From Pseudomonadota bacterium (GTDB lineage: Bacteria > Pseudomonadota > Gammaproteobacteria > Burkholderiales > Burkholderiaceae_C): 64,000 nucleotides of DNA. This document shows, piece by piece, positions 16,351 to 25,046 of the stretch; the first letter of the stretch is position 1; every line of letters starts with the position of its first letter. The stretch covers positions 49,318 to 113,317 of the forward strand of contig CAUJHV010000075.1 of NCBI GenBank assembly GCA_963205115.1. Reading direction: 5' to 3'. Both the position numbers and the translations under genes were made by a program. The notes beneath the pieces are model-generated. The model saw only the letters and a program-made list of their open reading frames with translations. It was not told the origin of the DNA and ran no database searches.

Positions 16351-17337
16351 ATGAACCGAATGATCCGCCGCAGCCTGTGCACGCTGCTCATGTCCGCCCT
16401 GGCCGGCGCCGCGTGGGCGCAGTCCGCGCCCGTCAAGCTGCGCTTCGGGCACGCCCACTCCGAGACCGACTCGCAGCACCTGGCGGCACTGGAGTTCGCC
16501 AAGAAGGTCAAGGAGCGCACGCAGGGCGCGGTCGAGATCCAGGTCTTTCCGAACAACCAGCTCGGCAACGACAACACGATGATCGCCGGCGTGCGCGGCG
16601 GCACCATCGACATGGAGACCTCCGGCAACCCGTTCTTCACCGGACTGGTGCCCAAGCTCAATGCGCTGGACCTGCCGTACCACTTCGACACCGCGGCGCA
16701 GGCCTACAAGGTGCTGGACAGCGCCGTCGGGCGCAGCCTGCTCAACGAGTTGGAAGCGCACCAGCTCAAGGGCCTGGCCTTCTGGGAAGTGGGTTTCCGC
16801 AGCCTGGCCAACAGCCGCCGAGCGGTGGCCAAGGCCGACGACATCAAGGGCCTGAAGTTGCGCACCACGCCGAACCCGGCGCATATCAAGGCCTTCCAGA
16901 TGATGGGCGCCAACCCGCAGCCCATGCCGTTTGGTGAGGTCTACGCCGCGCTGGAATCCAAGGCCATCGACGGCCATGAGAACCCGCCCACGCTGATCCT
17001 GTCGTCCAAGATGCACGAGGTTCAGAAGCACCTGTCGCTGACGCGCCATGCCTACACAGCCCTGATCGTGGTGATGAACAAGGGCAAGTTCGACAGCCTG
17101 AAGCCCGAGCACCAGCAGGTGCTGCTGCAGGAGGCCGGTGCCGCGGCGCGGCTGCAGCGTGAACTCAACGCCAAGGGCGAGGCCGGCGCGCTGGCCGAGC
17201 TGCGCGCCAAGGGCATGCAGGTGGTGGAGAACCCGGACATGTCGGCGGTGCGCGACCCGGTGAAGGCCGAGACGCGGCGCCAGTTCATCGAAAAGAACGG
17301 CGACGCGGTGCTCAAGGCCATCGAAGAGCTGCGCTGA
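16351..17337 (+). CDS. TRAP transporter substrate-binding protein (DctP family)
   Basis: A 328-residue periplasmic receptor. An N-terminal Sec signal (basic MNRMIRRS, a hydrophobic core, cleavage after AAWAQ near residue 24) is followed by KLRFGHAHSETDSQHLAALE, the usual opening of DctP proteins. The family's carboxylate-binding Arg is probably in LKLRTTPNPAHIKAFQMMGA; MPFGEVYAALESKAIDGHEN is the other hallmark stretch. GAGGAG lies 9 bases before the ATG. It delivers an organic or sugar acid to the DctQ/DctM pair encoded two genes downstream. The surrounding genes suggest an aldonic acid such as L-rhamnonate. Confidence 0.93.
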   Translation: MNRMIRRSLCTLLMSALAGAAWAQSAPVKLRFGHAHSETDSQHLAALEFAKKVKERTQGAVEIQVFPNNQLGNDNTMIAGVRGGTIDMETSGNPFFTGLVPKLNALDLPYHFDTAAQAYKVLDSAVGRSLLNELEAHQLKGLAFWEVGFRSLANSRRAVAKADDIKGLKLRTTPNPAHIKAFQMMGANPQPMPFGEVYAALESKAIDGHENPPTLILSSKMHEVQKHLSLTRHAYTALIVVMNKGKFDSLKPEHQQVLLQEAGAAARLQRELNAKGEAGALAELRAKGMQVVENPDMSAVRDPVKAETRRQFIEKNGDAVLKAIEELR

Positions 17338-17346
17338 GAGCCGCTC

Positions 17347-18351
17347 GTGGACACAGCTGGCGCCGCCACTCTCCGCGAGCCGCACGCGGACGCCGCCGTG
17401 ATCGCGCGGCGGCCCGCGGCCATTGTCGACACGCACCACCACTTGTGGCCGCTGACGCCGGGTCCTGACGCGGGGCACTACCCGTGGCTGCAGGAGGCCT
17501 ACGCGCCGGCGCACTTCATCCTCGGCGAATACGCGCCGCTCTGTCGCGACTACCTGCCGGCCGACCTGCGGCGTGACTTTGCCGGCCTGCCGGTGGTGGC
17601 CACGGTGCACTGCGAGGCCGAACGCAGCCGCGCGCAGGCGTTGGAAGAAACGCGCTGGTTGCAGGCCGTGGCCGCTGCCGACGGGCTGCCCACGGCCGTG
17701 ATCGCCTGGGTGGACCTGCTGGCCGATGACGTCGGCGTGGCCTTGGACCGCCAGCTCGCAGCCGGCGCCGTGCGCGGCGTGCGCTTCAAGCCCGTGGTGG
17801 CTGCGGATGCGACATCGGCGGCGGTCGTGGCCGGCCAGCCTGGCAGCCTCCAGGATCCGCGCTGGGCGCGCGGTCTGAACGCCCTGGCCGAGCGCGGCTT
17901 GCTGTGGGAGCTGCGGGTGCCGTTCTGGCACCTGCGCGAGGCGGCCGAGCTGGTGGCCCGCATACCTGGGCTGCAGGTGGTGGTGCAGCACCTGGGCCTG
18001 CCCTGGGACCGCAGCGCCCACGGCCTGGATCAGTGGCGTGAAGGGCTGCGGGCACTGGCGGCGCTGCTGCATGTGCACCTGAAACTCAGCGAATTCGGTC
18101 TGCGTGACCAGCCCTGGCGGCGCGAGGACAACCTGCCTTTGCTGCGCGAGGCGGTCGACATCTTCGGTGCACGCCGCTGTGTCTTCGGTAGCAACTTTCC
18201 AGTGGCGGGGCTGCGCATCGGCTATGTCGATCTGGTCGATGCCGTGGCCTCGGGCCTGGAACACCTCCCCGCTGAAGACCGCCAGGCCATCTGGCATGAC
18301 AACGCCTGGTCGCTGTACCGCCTGGGCCCGCTCGAACGGGCCAACGCATGA
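17347..18351 (+). CDS. Amidohydrolase-2 family sugar lactonase
   Basis: A 334-residue metal-dependent hydrolase of the COG3618 group, which includes L-rhamnono- and L-fuconolactonases. IVDTHHHLWPL (from about residue 27) carries the N-terminal metal HxH. GVRFKPVV, VVVQHLGLPWD with a further His, and FGSNFPVAGLR, which holds the position of the usual terminal Asp, complete the barrel pattern. The GTG at 17347 is used because no ATG precedes the HxH. The end overlaps the DctQ start by ATGA. In the pathway it would open a lactone to the free aldonic acid that the downstream dehydratase uses. Confidence 0.85.
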   Translation: MDTAGAATLREPHADAAVIARRPAAIVDTHHHLWPLTPGPDAGHYPWLQEAYAPAHFILGEYAPLCRDYLPADLRRDFAGLPVVATVHCEAERSRAQALEETRWLQAVAAADGLPTAVIAWVDLLADDVGVALDRQLAAGAVRGVRFKPVVAADATSAAVVAGQPGSLQDPRWARGLNALAERGLLWELRVPFWHLREAAELVARIPGLQVVVQHLGLPWDRSAHGLDQWREGLRALAALLHVHLKLSEFGLRDQPWRREDNLPLLREAVDIFGARRCVFGSNFPVAGLRIGYVDLVDAVASGLEHLPAEDRQAIWHDNAWSLYRLGPLERANA

Positions 18352-18851
18352 TCGTCAAGCAGCTGTTTCGCACGCTCGAGTGGCTGCTCATCGGGCTGCT
18401 GGGGGTGATGGTCGTGCTGGTCTTCGGCAATGTCGTGCTGCGTTACGGCTTCAACTCCGGCCTGGTGTTCTCCGAAGAGGTCTCGCGCTTCGTCTTCGTG
18501 TGGCTCACCTTGCTCGGTGCGCTGGTGGCGATGCGCGACCGCGCGCACCTGGGTGTGAGCAGCCTGATCGCCGCGCTGCCGCCGCGTGGGCAGCGCGTGA
18601 TGCGCTTCGTCTCCGATCTGGTCGTGCTGGGCTGCTGCCTGATGCTCGCGCGCGGCGCCTGGCGCCAGACGGTGATCGCGGTGTCCGACCACGCGCCCGT
18701 GACCGGCATCTCGATGGCCTGGGTCGTGGGTGTGCTGGTGGTGTCGGCGCTCGGCATGGCCGCGCTGGTGGCCCATGATTTGTGGCGCCAGCTCACGGGG
18801 CGCATGCCGGCCGATGAACTCGTGCCGGGGCCCGGCGCGGCCACCGAGTGA
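18348..18851 (+). CDS. TRAP transporter small permease (DctQ family)
   Basis: A 167-residue inner-membrane protein with four hydrophobic helices. The first is LEWLLIGLLGVMVVLVFGNV, followed by the conserved LRYGFNSGLVFSEEVSRFVFVW, in which the EE-x-SR pattern is typical of DctQ. The third helix contains LVVLGCCLMLARGAW, and the fourth spans the MAWVVGVLVVSALGMAAL region. The start overlaps the lactonase stop and the end is 14 bases from dctM. It forms the membrane complex with DctM. Confidence 0.93.
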   Translation: MIVKQLFRTLEWLLIGLLGVMVVLVFGNVVLRYGFNSGLVFSEEVSRFVFVWLTLLGALVAMRDRAHLGVSSLIAALPPRGQRVMRFVSDLVVLGCCLMLARGAWRQTVIAVSDHAPVTGISMAWVVGVLVVSALGMAALVAHDLWRQLTGRMPADELVPGPGAATE

Positions 18852-18865
18852 ACCGGGGCTGAACC

Positions 18866-20146
18866 ATGACCATCGTCGTCTTCATCGGCTCGCTGCTCGG
18901 CAGCATGGCACTGGGCATGCCCATCGCGTTTGCGCTGCTGGCCTGTGGCCTGGCGCTGATGGTGCACCTGAACAATTTCGACACGCAGATCCTGGCGCAG
19001 AACCTGATGGAGGGCGCCAACAGCTACCCGCTGATGGCGGTGCCCTTCTTCATGCTGGCCGGTGAACTGATGAATGCCGGGGGCCTGTCCAGCCGCATCA
19101 TCGGCATGGCGCAGGCGCTGGTGGGGCATGTGCGAGGCGGGCTCGGCTATGTCGCGATCCTGGCGGCGCTGGTGATGGCCAGCATCTCGGGCTCGGCCGT
19201 GGCGGACACCGCCGCGCTGGCGGCCATCCTCATTCCCTTGATGCGGCAGGCCGGCTATGACCTGCCGCGGGCCTGCGGGCTGATCGCCTCGGGCGGCATC
19301 ATCGCGCCGATCATCCCGCCGTCCATCGGCTTCGTGGTCTTCGGCGTGGCGGGCGGTGTATCGATCACCAAGCTGTTCCTGGCCGGCATCGTGCCGGGCC
19401 TGGCCATGGGCCTGGTGTTATGGATGACCTGGTGGATCTGCGCGAGGCGCGATGCGCCACCGGTGCCGGCCTCACGCTTCGACCCGCGGGTGGCCTGGCG
19501 CGCGCTGCGCGAAGGTGTATGGGCTCTGGTGCTGCCGCTGGTCATCATCGGTGGCATGAAGGCGGGCGTCTTCACGCCCACTGAAGCAGCGGTGGTGGCG
19601 GTCGTCTATTCGCTGGTGATCGGCCTGTTCGTGCACCGCGAACTGCGCCTGCAGCACTTGCCCGGCTTGATGTTGTCGGCGGCCAAGACCAGCAGCGTGG
19701 TGATGTTCCTCGTGGCCTGCGCGCTGGTGTCGGCCTGGCTCATCACCATCGCCAGCATTCCGCAGGAAGTGGCCGAGTGGCTGCGTCCGCTGATGGCGCA
19801 GCCCGTGCTGTTGATGTTCGCGATGATGGCGCTGGTGGTCGTGGTGGGCACGGCGCTGGACTTCATGCCCACCGTGCTGATCCTCACGCCGGTGCTGATG
19901 CCGCTGGTGAAGCAGGCTGGCATCGACCCGGTCTATTTCGGCGTGTTGTTCATCATGAACAACGCCATCGGCCTGTTGACGCCGCCGGTGGGCACGGTGC
20001 TCAACGTCGTGGCCGGCGTGGGGCGCGTGGACCTCGGCCGCGTGACGCGCGGTGTGTGGCCCTTCCTGTTGGCGCAGGTGCTGTTGCTGTTTCTGTTCGT
20101 GCTATTTCCGTCGCTGGTGATGGTGCCGGCGCGGTGGTTCTATTGA
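18866..20146 (+). CDS. TRAP transporter large permease (DctM family)
   Basis: A 426-residue membrane protein of about 12 helices and normal family length. Hallmarks are FMLAGELMNAGGLSSRIIGM, ASISGSAVADTAALAAILIP, GIIAPIIPPSIGFVVFGVAG and, near the end, FMPTVLILTPVLMPLVKQAG with NNAIGLLTPPVGTVLNVVAG. These line the sodium and substrate sites. It drives import of the acid bound by the periplasmic receptor. It is followed closely (19 bases) by a second, unrelated type of receptor. Confidence 0.95.
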   Translation: MTIVVFIGSLLGSMALGMPIAFALLACGLALMVHLNNFDTQILAQNLMEGANSYPLMAVPFFMLAGELMNAGGLSSRIIGMAQALVGHVRGGLGYVAILAALVMASISGSAVADTAALAAILIPLMRQAGYDLPRACGLIASGGIIAPIIPPSIGFVVFGVAGGVSITKLFLAGIVPGLAMGLVLWMTWWICARRDAPPVPASRFDPRVAWRALREGVWALVLPLVIIGGMKAGVFTPTEAAVVAVVYSLVIGLFVHRELRLQHLPGLMLSAAKTSSVVMFLVACALVSAWLITIASIPQEVAEWLRPLMAQPVLLMFAMMALVVVVGTALDFMPTVLILTPVLMPLVKQAGIDPVYFGVLFIMNNAIGLLTPPVGTVLNVVAGVGRVDLGRVTRGVWPFLLAQVLLLFLFVLFPSLVMVPARWFY

Positions 20147-20165
20147 AGGTTCTGGAGAACGGGCA

Positions 20166-21143
20166 ATGAGAATGACGACTCGACGGGCGCTGTGGGCGCC
20201 GCTGGTGGGCTGCGCGGCGCTGCTGGCGATCGGCGGCGTGCAGGCCCAGGAGTGGCCGAACAAGCCCCTTCGCATGCTGGTGGGCTCGGCGCCGGGCGGC
20301 GGCACCGATGTGATGGCGCGAGCCGTGGCAGACAAGCTGGGGCCGGCGCTGAAGCAGACCGTGTTGGTGGAAAACCGCCCCGGCGCATCGAACACGCTGG
20401 CCGCCGATGTGGCGGCCAAGTCCACCGATGGCCACACGCTGGTGATGGGCGTGTCCACCGCGCACGCCATTGCCCCGCACCTGCTGAAGCTGGCCTACAA
20501 CAACGACACGGATCTCGTGCCGGTGGCCTTTGTCGGTGCGGTGCCGAATGTGCTGGTGGTCAACAACCAACTGGGCGTGAACAGCGTGGCCGATCTGGTG
20601 AAACTGGCCCGCTCGCAGCCGGGCCGGCTGAACTACGCTTCCAGCGGCAGTGGCAGCACGCAGCACATCGCGGCGGAGCTCTTCAAGGAGGCCACGGGCA
20701 CCTTCATCACGCACATTCCCTACCGCGGCAGCGCACTGGCGCTGATCGACCTGATGGGTGGCCAGGTGCAGATGAGCTTTGACACGCTGGCCTCGGTGGC
20801 CGGGCACATCAAGAACGGCAAGGTCAAGGCACTGGCGGTGGCGGCCTCGCAGCGCAACCCGCAGCTGCCGGATGTGCCGACACTGGCCGAAGCGGGTGTG
20901 AAGGGGGTGGAGATGAGCGCCTGGTACGGCGTCTACATGCCGGCGGCCACGCCCAGGTCCGTGCAGCAGCGGGTGCACGAGGAGGTCAACAAGCTGTTGC
21001 CGCATCCCGATACCCGTGCGCGACTGGCCGCCATCGGCTCGGAGATCGCGCCGATGTCGCAGGCTGACTTTGCGTCCTTCCACCTCGCTGAGAACAAGCG
21101 CTACGCCGAGGTCATCAAGAAGCGCGGCATCAAGGTGGATTGA
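20166..21143 (+). CDS. Bug-family (TctC) tripartite tricarboxylate receptor
   Basis: A 325-residue periplasmic binding protein. A signal peptide rich in Ala/Leu (cleavage near GVQAQ, residue 28) is followed by EWPNKPLRMLVGSAPGGGTD, the ligand loop of the Bug family. LVENRPGASNTLAADVAAKS and YASSGSGSTQHIAAELFKEA are further family signatures. Burkholderiales hold many orphan Bug proteins without their TctAB permeases, and none is encoded here. It may serve a distant TctAB system, act as an extra scavenger, or signal. It lies within the catabolic operon, 1 base before the PdxA-like gene. Confidence 0.93.
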   Translation: MRMTTRRALWAPLVGCAALLAIGGVQAQEWPNKPLRMLVGSAPGGGTDVMARAVADKLGPALKQTVLVENRPGASNTLAADVAAKSTDGHTLVMGVSTAHAIAPHLLKLAYNNDTDLVPVAFVGAVPNVLVVNNQLGVNSVADLVKLARSQPGRLNYASSGSGSTQHIAAELFKEATGTFITHIPYRGSALALIDLMGGQVQMSFDTLASVAGHIKNGKVKALAVAASQRNPQLPDVPTLAEAGVKGVEMSAWYGVYMPAATPRSVQQRVHEEVNKLLPHPDTRARLAAIGSEIAPMSQADFASFHLAENKRYAEVIKKRGIKVD

Positions 21144-21144
21144 C

Positions 21145-22167
21145 ATGGCTCTTCAGACCCAGGCGCTTCCCGTCGTCGCGCTGACGCTCGGCGATCCGGC
21201 CGGCATCGGCCCCGAATTGATTGCGCGGCTGCTGGCGCGGCCGCAGACCCTGGAAACCGCGCGGGTGGTCCTGGTCGGCGACCCCTGGCTGTGGGACGAA
21301 GGTCAGCGTATCGCCGGTACCTCGGTGGCGCTCGACCCGGTCGACTCGCTGGCGCAGGTGCGCAGGCGGACCGGCAGCGTGAGGCCGGCCTTCCTGCCCA
21401 TGGAGACGGTGCAGCCGCGCCAGGTGCACCGTGGCCAGGCGGAAGCCGCCGGCGGGGCGTCTGTGCTGGCGGTGCTGAACCGTTGCATGGACGCGGTGCG
21501 CGACGGCCATGTGGACGCCATCACCTTCGCGCCGCTGAACAAGCAGGCCATGAAGCTGGGCGGCCTCCGACACGAAGACGAACTGCACCACTTCGCGGAG
21601 CATCTCGGCGTCACGGGCTACTTCTGCGAGTTCAACACGCTGCGCGGGCTGTGGACTTCGCGCATCAGCTCGCACGTGCCGCTGCGCGATGTGGCCAGCT
21701 ACATCGTGAAGCCGCGCATCATCGACGCCACGACGCTGATCTACCGCTCGCTGCAGGCCAGCGGCGTGGCTGCGCCGCGTGTGGCCGTCGCAGGCTTCAA
21801 CCCGCACAACGGCGACGGCGGCACCTGCGGGCGCGAGGAGATCGACGTCATCGCACCGGCCGTGGCCGAACTCAACGCGCGCGGCCTGCCCGTGGTCGGC
21901 CCGTTTTCGCCCGACACCATCTTCCTGCGCGCGCGCGACGGCGAACTGGATGCCATCGTCACCATGTACCACGACCAAGGCCAGATCGCACTGAAGCTGA
22001 TGGGCTTCAGCCAGGGCGTGACGGTGCAGGGCGGCCTGCCGATTCCCATCACCACGCCGGCACATGGCACGGCCTATGACCTCGCTGGCCAGGGCCGCGC
22101 GAACGTGGATGCGCTGGTGAATGCCTTCGACATTGCGGCCCGCATGGGTCGCGCACGACTGACCTGA
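21145..22167 (+). CDS. PdxA2-like NAD-dependent dehydrogenase
   Basis: A 340-residue member of the 4-hydroxythreonine-4-phosphate dehydrogenase family. Signatures are LTLGDPAGIGPELIARLLAR at the N-terminus, ITFAPLNKQAMKLGG, the metal-binding HHFAEHLGV, GFNPHNGDGGTCGREE and MYHDQGQIALKLMGF. The pattern is closer to PdxA2 proteins of acid-sugar operons than to vitamin-B6 PdxA. PdxA2 enzymes oxidise 4-phospho-threonate or -erythronate and normally sit beside a DUF1537 kinase; none is present here. The true substrate may therefore differ. The ATG directly after the Bug stop is chosen; an upstream extension lies inside that gene. Confidence 0.85.
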   Translation: MALQTQALPVVALTLGDPAGIGPELIARLLARPQTLETARVVLVGDPWLWDEGQRIAGTSVALDPVDSLAQVRRRTGSVRPAFLPMETVQPRQVHRGQAEAAGGASVLAVLNRCMDAVRDGHVDAITFAPLNKQAMKLGGLRHEDELHHFAEHLGVTGYFCEFNTLRGLWTSRISSHVPLRDVASYIVKPRIIDATTLIYRSLQASGVAAPRVAVAGFNPHNGDGGTCGREEIDVIAPAVAELNARGLPVVGPFSPDTIFLRARDGELDAIVTMYHDQGQIALKLMGFSQGVTVQGGLPIPITTPAHGTAYDLAGQGRANVDALVNAFDIAARMGRARLT

Positions 22168-22179
22168 GAAAGAGAAGCG

Positions 22180-23352
22180 ATGAAGATCACCCGTGTACGC
22201 GCCCGCACCTTCGAGTGGAAGGGCAAGACCGTGCCGCCGCAGGGCAATTTCTGCTCGAACGCGATGGATCTGCTGTACTCGCCCGTCGAGACCATGCAGA
22301 CCTTCCGCTTCCACCAATGGACCGTGGTGGAGGTGGAGACCGACACCGGCCTGGTCGGCTACGGCAACGTGGCGCTGGCGCCGCGCGTGGCCAAGCAGAT
22401 CGTCGACCAGTACCTCACGCCGCTGATCATGGGCCAGGATCCCTGGGATTACGAATACCTGAACCAGCGCATGTACCGCGCCACCCACGCCTGGGGCCGC
22501 AAGGGCATCGGCATGGCGGCCATCTCGGCGGTGGACATCGCGCTGTGGGACCTGCTGGGCAAGAGCGTGGGCAAACCGGTCTTCAAGCTGCTGGGCGGGC
22601 GCACCAAGGAGAAGATCCCGTGCTACTACAGCAAGCTCTACCGAACCGACCTGGGCGAGATGCAGAAGGAGGCCGAGACCTACCTGAAGCAGGGCTTCAC
22701 GGCCTTCAAGATGCGCTTCGGCTACGGACCGGCGCATCTGCAGAAGGGCGTGGTCGAGAACCTCAAGAGCGTGCAGGCGGTTCGCGAGGTCATCGGCTAC
22801 GACACCGACCTGATGCTCGAGTGCTACATGGGCTGGAACCTGGAATACGCCAAGCGCATGCTGCCCAAGCTCGAGAAGTTCCAGCCGCGCTGGCTGGAAG
22901 AGCCGGTGATCGCTGATGACATCGACGGTTATGCCGAGCTGAACCAGATGAATATCGTGCCCATCTCCGGCGGCGAGCACGAATTCAGCCTCTACGGCTT
23001 CAAGCAGCTGCTCGAGCGCAAGGCGGTCAGCGTGGTGCAGTACGACACCAATCGCGTGGGCGGCATCACGATGGCGCACAAGATCAATGCGCTGTGCGAG
23101 AGCTACAGCGTGCCGGTAATCCCGCATGCCGGGCAGATGCACAACTACCACCTCACGATGAGCAGCCTGAACTGCCCGATGAGCGAGTACTTCCCCATGT
23201 TCGATGTCGAGGTGGGCAACGAACTCTTCTACTACATCTTCGACGGCGAACCGGTGGCCGAGAACGGCTTCCTGCAGCTCAGCGACACCACGCCGGGCCT
23301 GGGCCTGACGCTGAAGACCGAGTTTCTCGACCAGTTCCACATCATCGAGTGA
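22180..23352 (+). CDS. L-rhamnonate-dehydratase-like enolase-superfamily enzyme
   Basis: A 390-residue acid-sugar dehydratase. The N-terminal capping domain has VEVETDTGLVGYGNVALAP. The barrel shows KMRFGYGP (Lys177, Arg179). Metal ligands by position are Glu214 in LMLECYMGW, Glu240 in WLEEP and Glu266 in SGGEHEF. The catalytic dyad is Asp289 (QYDTNRVGG) with His316 (VPVIPHAGQMHNYH). Order and spacing follow the rhamnonate dehydratase subgroup, though it is clearly divergent from E. coli RhmD, where the first ligand is Asp. It would convert the aldonate to a 2-keto-3-deoxy acid. Start: ATG with AAAGAGAAG upstream. The exact sugar is uncertain. Confidence 0.8.
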   Translation: MKITRVRARTFEWKGKTVPPQGNFCSNAMDLLYSPVETMQTFRFHQWTVVEVETDTGLVGYGNVALAPRVAKQIVDQYLTPLIMGQDPWDYEYLNQRMYRATHAWGRKGIGMAAISAVDIALWDLLGKSVGKPVFKLLGGRTKEKIPCYYSKLYRTDLGEMQKEAETYLKQGFTAFKMRFGYGPAHLQKGVVENLKSVQAVREVIGYDTDLMLECYMGWNLEYAKRMLPKLEKFQPRWLEEPVIADDIDGYAELNQMNIVPISGGEHEFSLYGFKQLLERKAVSVVQYDTNRVGGITMAHKINALCESYSVPVIPHAGQMHNYHLTMSSLNCPMSEYFPMFDVEVGNELFYYIFDGEPVAENGFLQLSDTTPGLGLTLKTEFLDQFHIIE

Positions 23353-23357
23353 TCCGC

Positions 23358-24275
23358 ATGCCACGGCCGTACAGGGGCGTCTTCCCGGTGGTGCCCACCA
23401 CCTTCACTGACAGCGGCGAACTCGACCTCGCCAGCCAGAAGCGCTGCGTCGATTTCATGATCGACGCGGGCTCCAACGGCCTGTGCATCCTGGCCAACTT
23501 CTCCGAGCAGTTCGTGCTGTCCGACGAAGACCGCGAACTGCTCACGCGCACGATCCTGGAACACGTGGCGGGGCGCGTGCCGGTGATCGTCACGACCACG
23601 CACTTCGGCACGCGCGTGTGCGCCGAGCGCAGCCGTCGCGCGCAGGACATGGGCGCGGCGATGGTCATGGTGATGCCGCCCTATCACGGCGCCACGATCC
23701 GCGTCGGCGAGCCGGCGATCCACGCGTTCTATGCGCAGGTGTCGGACGCCATCGACATCCCCATCATGATCCAGGATGCGCCGGTGGCCGGTACGCCGCT
23801 GAGTGCCGCGTTCCTGGCGCGCATGGCGCAGGAGATCGAACAGGTGGCGTATTTCAAGATCGAGACTGCCGGCGCGGCCAACAAGTTGCGCGAGCTCATC
23901 GCGCTGGGCGGTGCGGCTATCGAAGGTCCCTGGGACGGCGAGGAGGCGATCACGTTGCTGCCAGACCTGGATGCCGGCGCCACGGGCAGCATGACCGGCG
24001 GCGGCTATCCGGACGGCATCCGCCGCATCGTCGATGCCTATGCCGCGGGCCGACGCGAAGACGCCGTTGCCGAATACGCCCGCTGGCTGCCCTTGATCAA
24101 CTACGAAAACCGCCAGGGCGGCATCCTGACGGCCAAGGCCCTGATGAAAGAAGGCGGTGTGATCGCCTGCGACGCACCACGGCACCCCTTCCCGGCGATG
24201 CATCCGGCCACGCGTGCCGGGTTGATGGAGACGGCGCGGCGCCTGGATCCGCTGGTCTTGCGTTGGGGTCGTTGA
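23358..24275 (+). CDS. DapA/NAL-family aldolase or dehydratase for 2-keto-3-deoxy acids
   Basis: A 305-residue class I TIM-barrel lyase. Schiff-base Lys167 lies in VAYFKIETAG. The opening YRGVFPVVPTTFTDSGELDL and MVMVMPPYH are typical. The Tyr of dihydrodipicolinate synthase (YNVP motif) is replaced by MIQDAP at 138-142, so proton relay differs, as in some sugar-acid members. Placed 5 bases after the dehydratase gene, it should cleave or further dehydrate the keto-deoxy acid, giving pyruvate plus an aldehyde or a semialdehyde. It is the last gene of the operon. Canonical lysine biosynthesis is unlikely. Confidence 0.82.
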   Translation: MPRPYRGVFPVVPTTFTDSGELDLASQKRCVDFMIDAGSNGLCILANFSEQFVLSDEDRELLTRTILEHVAGRVPVIVTTTHFGTRVCAERSRRAQDMGAAMVMVMPPYHGATIRVGEPAIHAFYAQVSDAIDIPIMIQDAPVAGTPLSAAFLARMAQEIEQVAYFKIETAGAANKLRELIALGGAAIEGPWDGEEAITLLPDLDAGATGSMTGGGYPDGIRRIVDAYAAGRREDAVAEYARWLPLINYENRQGGILTAKALMKEGGVIACDAPRHPFPAMHPATRAGLMETARRLDPLVLRWGR

Positions 24276-24540
24276 GCCGCGGCGGGGCCGCTGCCCGCGC
24301 GGTCAACGGGCACCGCCGCGCAGCCGACGACGCGGGATTTCGCGCCCATTCGGCTGCCGCGCCCCGCGCTGCCATGGAGACCTTGCTCACGACGCGTCGG
24401 CGGTGGACACCCGCCATCGCGAGGTCTACAGTGACCTTGCGCGCGGCCACTCTCGTTGACGCGCGCCGCAAACCCGGGCGATTCGGCCGAGGGGTTCGGG
24501 CGCTCCGGGTTTTCGACATTCCTCGTACCCGGAGGTCATC

Positions 24541-24978
24541 ATGTTCAAGCACATCCTGTTGCCCACGGACGGTTCCGCGTTGTCCGAGACAGCGATTCGC
24601 GAAGGCGTGCGGCTGGCCAAGGACGCCAACGCCAGGATCACGGGGCTGAGCGTCGCACCGCCCTTCCACGTGCTGGCGCTGGACACCGAGATGATCGAGG
24701 ACACCGAAGACCAGTACCTGGCTGCTAGCCAGGCCCGGTCACGCACGCATCTGGCGCAACTGGAGCGCGAGGCCGCCGAGTCAGGCGTGCCCTGCAGGAC
24801 AGTGGTCGAGACCAGCGACCATCCCTACGAGTCCATCATCCGCACCGCCGAGGCCGATGGCTGCGATCTCATCCTGATGGCCTCGCACGGACGGCGCGGG
24901 GTGAAGGCCCTGCTGCTGGGCAGTGAAACCCACAAGGTGCTGGTGCACAGCCGGATTCCGGTACTGGTGTTCCGATAG
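24541..24978 (+). CDS. Universal stress protein, UspA family
   Basis: A 145-residue cytoplasmic protein with the UspA alpha/beta fold. It opens MFKHILLPTDGSALSETAIR, with the conserved Asp of the nucleotide site. It ends ILMASHGRRGVKALLLGSET, where SHG, nine residues and GS match the ATP-binding signature except that the first Gly is Ala. A long acidic helix (MIEDTEDQYLAASQARSRTH) lies between. A GGAGG site is 6 bases before the ATG. It is transcribed alone and convergent with the hydrolase operon. Confidence 0.93.
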   Translation: MFKHILLPTDGSALSETAIREGVRLAKDANARITGLSVAPPFHVLALDTEMIEDTEDQYLAASQARSRTHLAQLEREAAESGVPCRTVVETSDHPYESIIRTAEADGCDLILMASHGRRGVKALLLGSETHKVLVHSRIPVLVFR

Positions 24979-25012
24979 TCCGGTCCTGCGCGCCCGGGCA
25001 TGAGGTGCCTTT

Positions 25013-25038
25013 GCCGGTGCGGCGCGCCGCGCACCGGC
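25013..25038. terminator. Putative bidirectional terminator
   Basis: GCCGGTGC (25013-25020) and GCACCGGC (25031-25038) form a perfect eight-base stem around a GC-rich loop that is itself self-complementary (GGCGCGCC). It lies between the converging uspA-like and hydrolase genes, 35 and 9 bases from their stops. There is no T-run on either side. Confidence 0.5.
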
Positions 25039-25046
25039 CGGCAGCG

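Noticed and set aside
15223..18297. A 1024-codon open frame on the minus strand under the FadR, TRAP and lactonase genes
   Set aside because: It spans three well-supported genes on the other strand and its product shows only antisense-type His/Arg/Gln-rich sequence.
21130..23364. A 744-codon minus-strand frame under the PdxA-like and dehydratase genes
   Set aside because: Both plus-strand genes show full catalytic motifs; the reverse product is low-complexity shadow coding.
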